Source: Pinibacter soli (GTDB lineage: Bacteria > Bacteroidota > Bacteroidia > Chitinophagales > Chitinophagaceae). From it: a DNA stretch of 64,000 bases. A model generated the notes under the pieces. It was not told the DNA's origin. It saw only the letters and a list, made by a program, of their open reading frames with translations, and ran no database searches. Shown here piece by piece: positions 42,103 to 50,579 of the stretch (the stretch's first letter is position 1; each line of letters begins with the position of its first letter). The position numbers and the translations under genes were made by a program. The DNA lies in NCBI RefSeq assembly GCF_029961145.1, contig NZ_JASBRG010000007.1:1933487-1997486 (forward strand), in the 5' to 3' direction.

Positions 42103-42558
42103 CTATGGCATAATAATGCGGGACTTGCTGCCTACGATCTCCACCAATTCAAGGTCGAAGATAAGATCTTCACCAGCCAAAGGATGGTTCGCATCAAGGA
42201 TCACAACGTCATCTTTTACTTCTGCAATAACAACGGGAAACACATGTCCCTCCGCGTTATTCAGATTCAAACGCATGCCTTTTTCTGGAGTCATTCCTTC
42301 TGGAAACTGATTGCGTGGAAATTCAATGATCATCTCCGGATTTTTCGGACCATATGCATTGTCAACGGGAATGTTGATCGTTTTTTTCTCACCAACAGCC
42401 ATACCAGTTACGCCATCATCAAAACCCTTGATCACCATTCCACCGCCCACTTCAAACTCCAAAGGTTCGCGTCCTTCTGAGCTATCAAAAGTTTCTCCGT
42501 TTGTAAGACGGCCATGATAATGTACTTTAACTGTATCGCCACTTTTCACTTGTTGCAT
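42103..42558 (-). CDS. SlyD-like FKBP-type peptidyl-prolyl isomerase
   Basis: A 151-residue protein. The FKBP half-sites are VKVHYHGRLTNGETFDSS and GMVIKGFDDGVTGMAVGEKK, with an inserted IF chaperone flap (PEMIIEFPRNQFPEGMTPEKGMRLNL) and the closing VVILDANHPLAGEDLIFDLEL, as in SlyD. It lacks the His/Cys-rich metal-binding tail of E. coli SlyD. It catalyses prolyl cis/trans isomerisation and protects folding proteins in the cytosol. No signal peptide. Confidence 0.94.
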   Translation of the reverse strand: MQQVKSGDTVKVHYHGRLTNGETFDSSEGREPLEFEVGGGMVIKGFDDGVTGMAVGEKKTINIPVDNAYGPKNPEMIIEFPRNQFPEGMTPEKGMRLNLNNAEGHVFPVVIAEVKDDVVILDANHPLAGEDLIFDLELVEIVGSKSRIIMP

Positions 42559-42892
42559 AAAATATTTTTTAAAAATTTATAGTTATCGGCCTCTCATTTC
42601 TTCTCAACGTGATAGCAATGCGCCCTAAAAACAAGGAAAGTTCCAGATTCATGAGCTTACACAGCGAAACAGTGAAAACAAAAGGATGCGAAATATCGGC
42701 AAGGTAAGGCGTTTATGTCCAATTTGAAAATTTGAGGATTTGAAAATTTGAAAATTCTTTGGGTGTGTCATTTTTGAATTTCCCAACCCATTTAGTGAGC
42801 TAAATTCCAAAAATGAAAGTTGCATAGAAAGAATTTTCAAATTTTCATATTTTCAAATCTTCAAATCAACACTTCACTTTCTAACAATTATT
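42559..42892. repeat. 334 nt gap with inverted AAATTTGA arrays
   Basis: Divergent space between slyD-like and namZ-like genes. Left arm 42721-42757 and right arm 42832-42866 are near-complementary arrays of AAATTTGA/AGATTTGA words. The remaining sequence contains no supported gene and no clear promoter box. Confidence 0.8.
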
Positions 42893-44089
42893 ATGAGAAA
42901 ACCTTTTTCAAAAATTTTCCTCTTTTTATTGTTCTTGACAATAACATTTTCTATAGCTGCGCAAAAAACAAGCATTGTTACCGGCGCGGAAACAATGGAG
43001 GAATATCTTCCGCTGCTGAAGGGCAAGTCCGTTGCCGTTTTTGCGAATCAAACATCCATTATTGGCCATACGCATTTGATTGATACATTATTATCAAAAG
43101 GCGTGGTAATCAAAAAAATATTCGCTCCTGAACACGGCTTTCGCGGCAATGCGGATGCAGGCGAGAAAGTGCAAAACTCTGTCGATCAGCAAACAGGCAT
43201 TCCGGTAATTTCTTTATATGGAAGCAAAACAAAACCTACTGCGGATCAGCTACAGGATGTAGACATTATTTTGTTCGACATACAGGATGTTGGAGTAAGA
43301 TTTTACACATTCATTTCTTCTTTGCAGGATCTTATGGAAAGTGCTGTTGTATACAACAAACCTTTGATTGTTCTCGACAGGCCAAACCCCAATGGCTTTT
43401 ACGTAGATGGACCTGTGCTTGATAAAAAGTTCAAATCATTTGTGGGCATGCAATCCGTTCCGTTAGTATACGGAATGACCATTGGTGAATATGCAAAAAT
43501 GCTGGTGGGAGAAAAATGGTTTGACGCCGCAGTCAATCAGAAGATATCTTCATTCAAGCTTACTATCATCACTTGTAAAAACTATACACATAAAAGTCAC
43601 TACACCTTGCCTGTAAAGCCATCGCCTAATTTACCAAATGCTCAATCTGTTTACCTCTACCCGTCCCTTTGTTTTTTCGAAGGCACGCAGGTAAGCCTGG
43701 GACGCGGTACAGACAAGCCTTTTCAGATTTTCGGCAGTCCTGAATTCCCAACTGATCTTTTTTCATTTACACCGCAAAGCGTAGAAGGCGCAAAAAATCC
43801 GCCTTTGCTAAATCAGAAATGCTATGGGTATGATCTTAGCAAAATCGATGCGCTAAAGGAAATTGACGGCAAACTTCAACTGAAATGGTTGCTCAAGGCC
43901 TACTCATTGTACAAAGACAAAGACAACTTTTTTCTCGCCAATAATTTCTTCAACAAACTCGCCGGCAACGATGTGTTGATGCAGCAGATAAAAGAAGGCA
44001 AAACGGAAAAACAAATTCGCGAAAGCTGGCAGGAGGAACTGAACAAGTTTAAATCTATAAGAAAAAAATATCTGCTTTATAGCGAATAA
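42893..44089 (+). CDS. DUF1343 protein, NamZ-like exo-beta-N-acetylmuramidase
   Basis: A 398-residue exported enzyme (signal peptide residues 1-24, ending IAAQ). The DUF1343 signatures are SVAVFANQTSIIG, IFAPEHGFRG (catalytic-site region), DIILFDIQDVGVRFYTFISS, LIVLDRPNPNG and EGTQVSLGRGTDKPF. The family includes NamZ of Bacillus and Tannerella (GH171), which releases N-acetylmuramic acid from muropeptide-free sugars. A role in peptidoglycan scavenging is inferred from the family. It precedes fmt on the same strand. Confidence 0.93.
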   Translation: MRKPFSKIFLFLLFLTITFSIAAQKTSIVTGAETMEEYLPLLKGKSVAVFANQTSIIGHTHLIDTLLSKGVVIKKIFAPEHGFRGNADAGEKVQNSVDQQTGIPVISLYGSKTKPTADQLQDVDIILFDIQDVGVRFYTFISSLQDLMESAVVYNKPLIVLDRPNPNGFYVDGPVLDKKFKSFVGMQSVPLVYGMTIGEYAKMLVGEKWFDAAVNQKISSFKLTIITCKNYTHKSHYTLPVKPSPNLPNAQSVYLYPSLCFFEGTQVSLGRGTDKPFQIFGSPEFPTDLFSFTPQSVEGAKNPPLLNQKCYGYDLSKIDALKEIDGKLQLKWLLKAYSLYKDKDNFFLANNFFNKLAGNDVLMQQIKEGKTEKQIRESWQEELNKFKSIRKKYLLYSE

Positions 44090-44097
44090 TAGGGAAT

Positions 44098-44214
44098 TAA
44101 AAATTGAAGATTGAAAATGGGAACGCAGATTTTCATGATTGTCATCAAAATCTTGAAAATCTGCGTTCCCTTCATTTTCAACTTTCAACTTTCAACTTTC
44201 AATTTTCAATTATC
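44098..44214. repeat. Nested inverted repeats: GAAAGTT arms around an AACGCAGATTTTCA element
   Basis: The outer left arm (44098-44119) and right arm (44173-44214) are GAAAATT/TTCAACT arrays. Inside lies a perfect 17-bp inverted repeat (44119-44135 and 44154-44170, GGGAACGCAGATTTTCA). Both fit into a 140-nt gap between the namZ-like gene and fmt. Confidence 0.88.
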
Positions 44215-44217
44215 ATT

Positions 44218-44225
44218 TACTTTTG
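44218..44225 (+). promoter_or_regulatory. Putative -7 element of fmt
   Basis: TACTTTTG four bases before the ATG at 44230. It supports that ATG over the upstream in-frame codons, which lie inside the repeat, and predicts a leaderless mRNA. Confidence 0.55.
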
Positions 44226-44229
44226 TTCC

Positions 44230-45147
44230 ATGCGGAAAAACATACGAATCGTTTTTATGGGGACTCCGGAATTTGCAGTCGCTTCTTTGGATGCGCTTGT
44301 TAATGCCGGTTACAATATTGTTGGCGTTGTTACAGCACCTGATAAGCCAGCCGGCCGCGGCATGAAACTAACAGAAAGTGCGGTAAAAAAATATGCAGTA
44401 GAAAAAGGATTACATATCCTTCAACCTGAAAAGTTGAAAAATCCTGAATTCCTTGAACAACTGCGTAGTCTAAACGCAGATCTGCAAGTCGTCGTGGCAT
44501 TTCGTATGTTGCCTGAAATCGTTTGGAACATGCCACCAATGGGCACTATAAATGTCCATGGTTCCTTACTGCCTCAGTATCGCGGCGCGGCTCCTATCAA
44601 TTGGGCTGTGATCAATGGAGAAAAAGAAACCGGCGTTACTACTTTCAAGTTGCAGCATGAAATTGATACCGGCAATATTCTTCTGCAGGACCGTTTTACT
44701 ATTGCTGAAAATGATACTGCGGGTGAAGTGCATGACCGCATGAAAGAAATCGGTGCTCAGCTTTTGGTAAAAACGGTTGATGGCCTTGTTAACGATAGCC
44801 TCAAAGAAATTGAGCAGGACAATACAACCGAGCTTAAACACGCACCGAAAATATTTACCGAAACATGTAAAATAGATTGGTCGAAGTCTGCGGACGCCGT
44901 GTACAACCAAATCCGCGGCCTGTGTCCGTATCCCGCTGCCTTCACGCAATTGGATGGCAAAACTCTGAAAATATATTCAGCAAAAAAAGAACATAGCAAA
45001 CATCCCGACACACCCGGCACCATTTGCACCGATAAAAAAACATTCCTGAAATTCGCCACCGCAGATGGTTACATTTCCGTACAAGAAATTCAGTTAGAAG
45101 GAAAAAAGCGGATGGGTGTGGAAGATTTTTTGCGCGGCTACAGATAA
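44230..45147 (+). CDS. fmt: Methionyl-tRNA formyltransferase
   Basis: A 305-residue enzyme from the ATG at 44230 (MRKNIRIVFMGTPEFAV); a longer frame from 44104 is only repeat translation. The 10-formyl-THF site has HGSLLPQYRGAAPINWAVI, with the catalytic Asn-His-Asp set, and the C-terminal tRNA-binding domain includes RGLCPYPAAFTQLDGK. It formylates initiator Met-tRNA, the counterpart of def in this window, though the two genes are 31 kb apart here rather than paired as in many bacteria. Confidence 0.98.
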   Translation: MRKNIRIVFMGTPEFAVASLDALVNAGYNIVGVVTAPDKPAGRGMKLTESAVKKYAVEKGLHILQPEKLKNPEFLEQLRSLNADLQVVVAFRMLPEIVWNMPPMGTINVHGSLLPQYRGAAPINWAVINGEKETGVTTFKLQHEIDTGNILLQDRFTIAENDTAGEVHDRMKEIGAQLLVKTVDGLVNDSLKEIEQDNTTELKHAPKIFTETCKIDWSKSADAVYNQIRGLCPYPAAFTQLDGKTLKIYSAKKEHSKHPDTPGTICTDKKTFLKFATADGYISVQEIQLEGKKRMGVEDFLRGYR

Positions 45148-45150
45148 GAG

Positions 45151-45308
45151 AATGTGGAAATGTGAAAATATGGAAATGTGGAAATGAAGAGGCTGTCTTC
45201 AAAAGCGATTAGATAATCTTTTCGAATGTCTGTGACTTAATTAGTTGTTTTGAAAATTATACTAAAAGAATTTTCACATTTTCATATTTTCACATTTCCA
45301 CATTTTCA
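45151..45308. repeat. Inverted GGAAATGTG-word arrays, fmt / SET gene
   Basis: Left arm 45151-45186 and right arm 45271-45308, complementary arrays of 7-9 bp words such as AATGTGGA and GAAAATAT. The right arm ends at the TGA of the SET gene and the left begins after the fmt stop. Confidence 0.85.
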
Positions 45309-45689
45309 GGTGGCTTCAAACCACAGCGGTTTCTCATCATTCCAATCACCATTGTAATTAATGAAAAGCTCCTCGCCCTGCTCTATGTCGCGGACGGTTT
45401 TTATGTAAATGAGGTGCTCGTCGAAATCCATTTCATATTCGCAATTGCTTATGAAGCTGTGATTGTACATCGGCACGTAGCCAAGCGCCATACAGCATTG
45501 ATTTCTTTCCGTACCCCATTCAAAAATATAATCGTGCAGCAGGGTTTGATCAAGTAGTTTTCTGTCATTTGCATCCATCACAATCACGGGCGCCACTTCA
45601 ATAATTGTTTTCGCTTCAAGCCGCTCAGAAGTAAAAACACCTTTTCCCATATTTTCAGTGAGAGAAATAAATAAACAAGGAAGGATCAT
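45306..45689 (-). CDS. Small SET-domain protein (putative protein-lysine methyltransferase)
   Basis: A 127-residue protein that is essentially a bare SET domain. Visible are the N-terminal GKGVFTSERLEAKTIIEVAP, the YVPMYNHSFISNCEY motif (the NHS core that binds SAM) and the C-terminal IEQGEELFINYNGDW, matching the ELxxDY motif with Asn replacing Asp. No pre- or post-SET regions. Bacterial SET proteins of this length are widespread in Bacteroidota; substrates are mostly unknown. Confidence 0.88.
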   Translation of the reverse strand: MILPCLFISLTENMGKGVFTSERLEAKTIIEVAPVIVMDANDRKLLDQTLLHDYIFEWGTERNQCCMALGYVPMYNHSFISNCEYEMDFDEHLIYIKTVRDIEQGEELFINYNGDWNDEKPLWFEAT

Positions 45690-45798
45690 GATTATAATTA
45701 AAATATTTTTTCTGCTGCAATTTGCAGAAATTTGCCCGTATTTTTCCGGAGAAATGTACGGGCCAAGTTATTAACGAGAACGATAAACCAGCAGTAGC

Positions 45799-47190
45799 AT
45801 GTCTTTAGAGCTAGAAACACAAAGCATCCGAGAACAGTTTGAGCAAATTATTCAAACTGAAGATAAACTGCAGATCAAAGACTTCCTGAATAAGCAAAAA
45901 ATTAGTGATGTAGCTGATCTGGTGTATGAATATGAGGACTATTCGGAAAAAATTATCGGGGGCATGAGCGTGCACCGCGCAGCCAGCGTTTTCAAAATCC
46001 TGGATCTGGGTGTGCAAAAGACGATCATTAAAGAACTTCCTCCTTCAAAGACAGCCGAACTGCTGAACGAGCTACCCGCCGATGACCGCACCGACTTTTT
46101 AGAAGAACTTCCTAAAAGTGCGATCCGCGACCTGATTAAACTACTGGACCCGGAAGAAATCAAAATCACTCTTTCCTTATTAGGTTATCCTGAAGACAGT
46201 GTAGGAAGGCTGATGACACCGGACTACGTCTACATTTACGAATATTTTACGGTAGAGCAGGTTCTTTCGACCATCAGGAAGCACGGAAAAAACAGTGAAA
46301 CGGTCGATGTCATTTATGTGATCAATGAAAAAGGGGAATTGGTTGATGATATTAAGATCCGTGACATCATTCTTGCGACACCTGACCAACGCGTAAACGA
46401 AATATTGGACGGTCGTATTGTAGCTCTTAAGGCTACCGATGACCAAGAGCATGCCAGCCAGGTGTTTAAAATGAACAACCGCGTGGCGCTTCCGGTAGTA
46501 GATGACAATAATGTTTTGCTGGGCATCGTAACCATAGATGATATGCTTTGGGTGGCCAACGAAGAGTATAGCGAGGATATACAAAAAATCGGGGGTACAG
46601 AAGCGTTGGATGAACCATACCTCGATATTCCCATTATAAAACTGGTAAAGAAAAGAGCAGGCTGGTTGATCATCCTTTTCCTGGGCGAAATGTTGACCGC
46701 AACCGCGATGCAGCATTTTCAAGATGAGATCAGCAAAGCGCTCGTTCTTTCTTTGTTTATTCCATTGATTATGAGTAGTGGAGGAAACAGCGGCTCACAA
46801 GCCTCTACCCTTATTATTCAGGCAATGGCACTGGGAGAAATTACGATTGGAGATTGGTGGAGGGTAATGCGTAGGGAGATTATCTCGGGTCTGTTGCTCG
46901 GAGTTGTCCTCGGAAGCATTGGTTATCTGCGTATTATCCTGTGGCAAAACCTTCACGTGTTTGACTATGGCATTCACTGGCATCTCGTGGCAGTTACCAT
47001 TTTCTTTTCTTTAATAGGCATCGTTCTTTGGGGAAGCCTGATGGGCTCCATGCTACCGATCGTTCTAAAAAGATGTAGGCTTGACCCTGCTACATCTTCG
47101 GCACCGTTCGTTGCCACCCTGGTCGACGTTACCGGTATAGTTATTTATTTCTCAGTAGCCTTTATGGTCTTAAAAGGCGTTCTTTTGTAA
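45799..47190 (+). CDS. mgtE: Magnesium transporter MgtE
   Basis: A 463-residue protein. The cytosolic N-domain (about 25-140, LNELPADDRTDFLEELPKS) is followed by two CBS domains (about 145-265) that sense Mg2+. The pore domain has five membrane segments with the family motifs LIMSSGGNSGSQASTL and PATSSAPFVATLVDVTG, in which the conserved Asp lines the pore. It takes up Mg2+ or Co2+. The final codons run straight into a repeat-rich gap. Confidence 0.97.
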   Translation: MSLELETQSIREQFEQIIQTEDKLQIKDFLNKQKISDVADLVYEYEDYSEKIIGGMSVHRAASVFKILDLGVQKTIIKELPPSKTAELLNELPADDRTDFLEELPKSAIRDLIKLLDPEEIKITLSLLGYPEDSVGRLMTPDYVYIYEYFTVEQVLSTIRKHGKNSETVDVIYVINEKGELVDDIKIRDIILATPDQRVNEILDGRIVALKATDDQEHASQVFKMNNRVALPVVDDNNVLLGIVTIDDMLWVANEEYSEDIQKIGGTEALDEPYLDIPIIKLVKKRAGWLIILFLGEMLTATAMQHFQDEISKALVLSLFIPLIMSSGGNSGSQASTLIIQAMALGEITIGDWWRVMRREIISGLLLGVVLGSIGYLRIILWQNLHVFDYGIHWHLVAVTIFFSLIGIVLWGSLMGSMLPIVLKRCRLDPATSSAPFVATLVDVTGIVIYFSVAFMVLKGVLL

Positions 47191-47199
47191 ATAAACGCT

Positions 47200-47349
47200 T
47201 AAAAATCAACACATAACACTTAACGTGGGTCCTGTGGTGCAGGCCTTCCAATCTATAGTGCACTAGCGTTCAGCATTAGGCGTTGAGCGTTAAGGCCTAA
47301 AATCAGAACGCCCAATGCAGAATGTTTGATACATCCGGCATTGGGCGTT
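47200..47349. repeat. AACGCTTA-word region with AACGCCCAATGC hairpin
   Basis: Degenerate TTAACG/AGCGTTGA words (about 47200-47300) precede a perfect 12-bp inverted repeat, AACGCCCAATGC at 47307-47318 and its inverse at 47338-47349. It is the same word family as at 19217-19293 and 53330-53408. Confidence 0.75.
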
Positions 47350-47398
47350 TAGTTTCTTATAGTAATAATCACTGTTTCAAGGAGCTTTTCTATTGAGA

Positions 47399-47426
47399 AG
47401 GCCATCCGACTTAAGCAGGATGGCCT
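47399..47426. terminator. Hairpin between mgtE and small lipoprotein
   Basis: AGGCCATCC and GGATGGCCT form a 9-bp GC-rich stem with a 10-nt loop (47399-47407 and 47418-47426), placed between two convergent genes. T-runs on either side are short, so terminator function is probable rather than certain. Confidence 0.6.
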
Positions 47427-47458
47427 CTAACGATTGCTTGCCTTATAAAAAACAGATA

Positions 47459-47680
47459 CTATTTTTTCAAAGAATCAACTTTCTTTTCAGCAGCTTTTAC
47501 TGTAGAATCAGCAGCTTTCACTGTAGAATCAGCAGCTTTCACTGTAGAATCAGTAGCAGCAGCAGTAGCAGCAACTGTAGAATCAACTTTAGTTGAATCA
47601 GCAGATTTAGTTTCTGTAGAAGCGGAGTTGTTACAAGCTGCGAATGCACCGATAGCTAAAACTACGAATAACTTTTTCAT
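47459..47680 (-). CDS. Small Ala/Asp/Lys-rich repeat lipoprotein
   Basis: A 73-residue protein from the ATG at 47680 (MKKLFVVLAIGAFAAC, lipobox Cys16); the upstream ATG at 47716 is less likely. The mature 57 residues are low complexity: three tandem copies of the 7-residue unit DSTVKAA, and Ser/Thr/Lys/Ala elsewhere. It is probably an extended or helical outer-membrane-linked lipoprotein, like Lpp-type or coiled-coil spacers. Divergent from the ECF sigma gene 143 nt away. Confidence 0.8.
   Translation of the reverse strand: MKKLFVVLAIGAFAACNNSASTETKSADSTKVDSTVAATAAATDSTVKAADSTVKAADSTVKAAEKKVDSLKK
47488..47550 (-). repeat. Three 21-bp tandem repeats inside the lipoprotein gene
   Basis: Units 47488-47508, 47509-47529 and 47530-47550 differ at one base at most. 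Each encodes one DSTVKAA heptapeptide, so copy number could change without a frameshift. Confidence 0.85.
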
Positions 47681-47823
47681 GTGAGTTTCTTTGTTTTGTT
47701 TAATGAATGATTTCATGTTTATACGCGGATTTGAAAAAGGTAACCCCTAACCGGAAAATTTTTTTTTATGATTTTTTGTGGGTGACTATTTGTTATTTTG
47801 AGTATTAAAATTGAGTTAAGCGT

Positions 47824-48390
47824 GTGATTACAGATTCCAACGAAAAATTATTGCTTGAAGGACTGGCGAAAGACGACAAAACGGCCATTGAAACGATTTA
47901 TAAACAGAATTATAATACCATCCAGGCTTTTGTACTGAATAATAACGGTTCCGTGGATGACGCAAGGGACCTTTTCCAGGAAGCCATTATAGTATTATAT
48001 GAAAAGGCAAAAAGAGACGATTTTGAACTTAGTTGCCAGATAAAAACCTATTTATATTCTGTTACAAGACGTCTCTGGTTAAAAAAATTGCAGTCACAAC
48101 AAAGGTTCAGCGGCGAGATCAGCCACGTTGCGGAAGTAGTTCCTGTGGAGGATGAACTCGAAAGACACAATCAGAAAGCACAGGAATTTGAAATGATGGA
48201 AAAAGCGCTGAATGGCCTTGGCGAACCCTGCAAAAGTTTACTTGAAGCGTATTATCTCCAAAAGAGAAATATGGAGGAAATAGCAGGAAACTTTGGATAT
48301 ACAAATGCAAACAATGCAAAAAATCAGAAGTATAAATGCCTGATGCGTTTGAAAAAGATATTTTTTGCACAATATAAAAACGAGGACTAA
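47824..48390 (+). CDS. ECF RNA polymerase sigma-70 factor
   Basis: A 188-residue ECF sigma factor. The likely start is GTG at 47824 (MITDSNEKLLLEGLAKDD), since no ATG is available nearby. Region 2 is DDARDLFQEAIIVLYEKAKRDDF and region 4 is EPCKSLLEAYYLQKRNMEEIAGNFGYTNAN. It is more divergent in region 4 than the FecI-like one at 10786, so it is a different ECF group. Two nt downstream begins the trypsin-like membrane protease with an anti-sigma-like N-terminus, and the pair is almost certainly co-transcribed. Confidence 0.92.
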   Translation: MITDSNEKLLLEGLAKDDKTAIETIYKQNYNTIQAFVLNNNGSVDDARDLFQEAIIVLYEKAKRDDFELSCQIKTYLYSVTRRLWLKKLQSQQRFSGEISHVAEVVPVEDELERHNQKAQEFEMMEKALNGLGEPCKSLLEAYYLQKRNMEEIAGNFGYTNANNAKNQKYKCLMRLKKIFFAQYKNED

Positions 48391-48392
48391 TA

Positions 48393-49481
48393 ATGGAAGA
48401 ACTCCAATTATTGGAAGCTGTTGAAAGGTATCTCTCCGGGGAAATGACGCCGGAAGAAGTGAGAAACTTTGAGCAACTCCGTAAAAGCGACCCAAGCGTA
48501 GATCAAATGGTGGTGCAGCACTCAATGTTTCTGCATCAGCTTACCGGTTTTGGTGAAAATAGATCACTGAAACACAATCTCCATAATATTCACCAGCAAT
48601 TATTGCAAAACGGCGACATTAAAGAAGTGCAGCCAAAAGCAAAAGTGGTGAGTTTCTTAAAGAAATATCGCAAGGTATTGGCAGCTGCAGCATGTATTGC
48701 AGGCGTCATAGCCTTATCAATCAGCGGCCTAGTAGCTTACTTAACTCCAAAAAGAACGATTAGCGAAATTGAGCAACTGAAAAGAGAACTATATTCCGTT
48801 AAAGTTTCTCAAAAACAAACCCAGAACGAGATCAATAGTTTTAAAAATGGCTCCTTCAGACCGCCGGCTAGCGGATTTGGTGGTACTGGATTTCTTATTG
48901 ATGGCAAAGGTTACATCGTAACCAGCGCGCATGTTGTAGCAAAGTCTGACTCTGTGTATGTTCTTAGCAAGGACAATTATTACAAAGCGGCAATCGTAAT
49001 AGCTGACGAAAACACAGATATCGCGATCCTGAAGATCATTGATGGCCGTTTCCAGCCTTATAAAAACCTTCCTTATGCTATTCACAAAGGAAGTTCAGAT
49101 TTGGGTGAATCTATTTTTACACTAGGTTTCCCAAGAACTGAAATGGTATATAACCAAGGTTACTTAAGTGCAAAGACCGGTTATAAAGGCGATTCTTCTG
49201 CTTACCAGATTACGATTTCTGTAAACCCTGGTAACTCCGGCGGGCCAATCTTCAACGAAGCCGGCGAAGTAATCGGTGTATTGAGCGGTAAGCAAACCAC
49301 TGCGGAAGGTGTTGTATTCAGCAGTAGAGCGAAAAATATTACCAAAATATTGGAAGAAGCTAAAAAAGCTGACAGCTCCAATAATATCAAATTGAATTAC
49401 GTTTCCAGCCTGAAAAAAATGGATCGTAAACAGCAGGTTAAAAAAATTGAGGATTGCATTTTTAATGTATTGAGCTACTAA
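48393..49481 (+). CDS. Membrane protein: anti-sigma-like N-terminus fused to trypsin-like serine protease
   Basis: A 362-residue protein. Residues 1-90 are cytoplasmic and start LLEAVERYLSGEMTPEEVRN, resembling the N-terminus of Bacteroidota anti-sigma factors. One membrane segment (about 95-117) is followed by a short coiled coil (121-150). The periplasmic S1C/HtrA-type protease domain (160-325) has an intact triad: His180 in TSAHVV, Asp209 in ENTDIAIL and Ser282 in NPGNSGGP. There is no PDZ domain. It begins 2 nt after the ECF sigma gene. The arrangement suggests sigma-factor control by a periplasmic protease in one polypeptide; this is inference. Confidence 0.88.
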   Translation: MEELQLLEAVERYLSGEMTPEEVRNFEQLRKSDPSVDQMVVQHSMFLHQLTGFGENRSLKHNLHNIHQQLLQNGDIKEVQPKAKVVSFLKKYRKVLAAAACIAGVIALSISGLVAYLTPKRTISEIEQLKRELYSVKVSQKQTQNEINSFKNGSFRPPASGFGGTGFLIDGKGYIVTSAHVVAKSDSVYVLSKDNYYKAAIVIADENTDIAILKIIDGRFQPYKNLPYAIHKGSSDLGESIFTLGFPRTEMVYNQGYLSAKTGYKGDSSAYQITISVNPGNSGGPIFNEAGEVIGVLSGKQTTAEGVVFSSRAKNITKILEEAKKADSSNNIKLNYVSSLKKMDRKQQVKKIEDCIFNVLSY

Positions 49482-49522
49482 ATTTCTTGCTTAGCAAATC
49501 TCTTTAATCCCTAAGTATATAA

Positions 49523-49550
49523 GAAAAGCTCTCGTAACTGAGAGCTTTTC
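49523..49550. terminator. Bidirectional terminator after protease gene
   Basis: GAAAAGCTCTC (49523-49533) and GAGAGCTTTTC (49540-49550) form an 11-bp stem with a 6-nt loop and U-rich ends in both directions, between convergent genes. Confidence 0.85.
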
Positions 49551-49612
49551 ATTTGTAGTTATATGTGAACGTTCATCCCTCGCAGAACAAACGTCGGCTT
49601 GATAAATAACAA

Positions 49613-50518
49613 TTAGCTATTCCACAAACTTGTCGGGTACTCCCCTGCTTTCACCAGTTTGTCAATACTTGACTGAACGCCCGGCGCATCTTCCTTATAC
49701 GTAACACCAAACCATTTTGACGAAGTAGTGATCACGTCGATAACACCATATCCGTCTGTAATGAATTTATCAGCCATTGCCGGCATCAGATATTCAGATT
49801 TTGGATTGGCAATATTATGATCGAGGAATTGTGCAAACTTGCTTTTACAAAGCTCAATGAAGTTTGGCGCGAAGCAGAAGAAGTTCATTCCTACGATGGT
49901 ATTTTCCGCCAATTCTTCTTTCCCTGTTTCTTCTTCAAATACAATCTGGCCGTTGTCTCTGTAGATCTTTGTCCTCTCTGTGATGCCCACCATTTCTTTC
50001 TTCTCATTCGTAGCAATAACGCCTCTGCTCACACTACCGTTTTCACTTAATGTGTTTGCAAGTTCATAGGCAATCACTGCATATTTTTTATCGGAAACAT
50101 CTGTGGTCAAAAATTTGTAGGCTTTCCTGTATGCATCCTGACCGTAAAAATCATCTGCATTGATAACTGCAAATGGCTCTTTCACCGTATCAAAAGCACA
50201 AAGGATCGCGTGTGCCGTTCCCCATGGCTTCTTTCTGTCCTCTGGAATGCTGTAGCCTTCGGTGCCCGTGGCTAATTCCTGGTACACATAACCGGTTTCT
50301 ATTTTGCCTTTTAGCTTGGGTTCAAATATTGCTTTAAAGTCTTCGGCAAAGTCTTTCCTTATGATGAATACAACTTTTTTAAAACCAGCACGGATTGCGT
50401 CATAAATTGAATAATCCATTATAGTTTCGCCACTGGGTCCAAACGGCTGTATTTGTTTCATACTTCCATATCTAGAGGCCATACCGGCTGCCAGGATTAA
50501 TAAGGTTGGTTGCTGCAT
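49613..50518 (-). CDS. Nucleotidyltransferase (sugar-1-phosphate type)
   Basis: A 301-residue protein from the ATG at 50518 (MQQPTLLILAAGMASRYG). The ATG at 50602 would overlap the divergent neighbour and is unlikely. The nucleotide-binding loop AAGMASRYGSMKQ is followed by the substrate motifs WGTAHAILCAFDTV and AVINADDFYG, with metal-binding Asp. It belongs to the nucleotidyltransferase fold that makes NDP-sugars; the sugar is not identifiable. A 61-nt gap separates it from the divergent PLP-enzyme gene. Confidence 0.88.
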   Translation of the reverse strand: MQQPTLLILAAGMASRYGSMKQIQPFGPSGETIMDYSIYDAIRAGFKKVVFIIRKDFAEDFKAIFEPKLKGKIETGYVYQELATGTEGYSIPEDRKKPWGTAHAILCAFDTVKEPFAVINADDFYGQDAYRKAYKFLTTDVSDKKYAVIAYELANTLSENGSVSRGVIATNEKKEMVGITERTKIYRDNGQIVFEEETGKEELAENTIVGMNFFCFAPNFIELCKSKFAQFLDHNIANPKSEYLMPAMADKFITDGYGVIDVITTSSKWFGVTYKEDAPGVQSSIDKLVKAGEYPTSLWNS

Positions 50519-50579
50519 TTCTGTTGTTTTTGTTTCGGCCGCTAAGATAATATTAGTTTTAAATGAAAAAACACTCAAG

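Noticed and set aside
44104..44229. N-terminal extension of fmt
   Set aside because: These 42 codons translate repeat words, and a -7 element lies just before the conserved start at 44230.
48393..49481. Plain DegP/HtrA heat-shock protease
   Set aside because: There is no PDZ domain, and the N-terminus and sigma-factor linkage do not fit a simple DegP.
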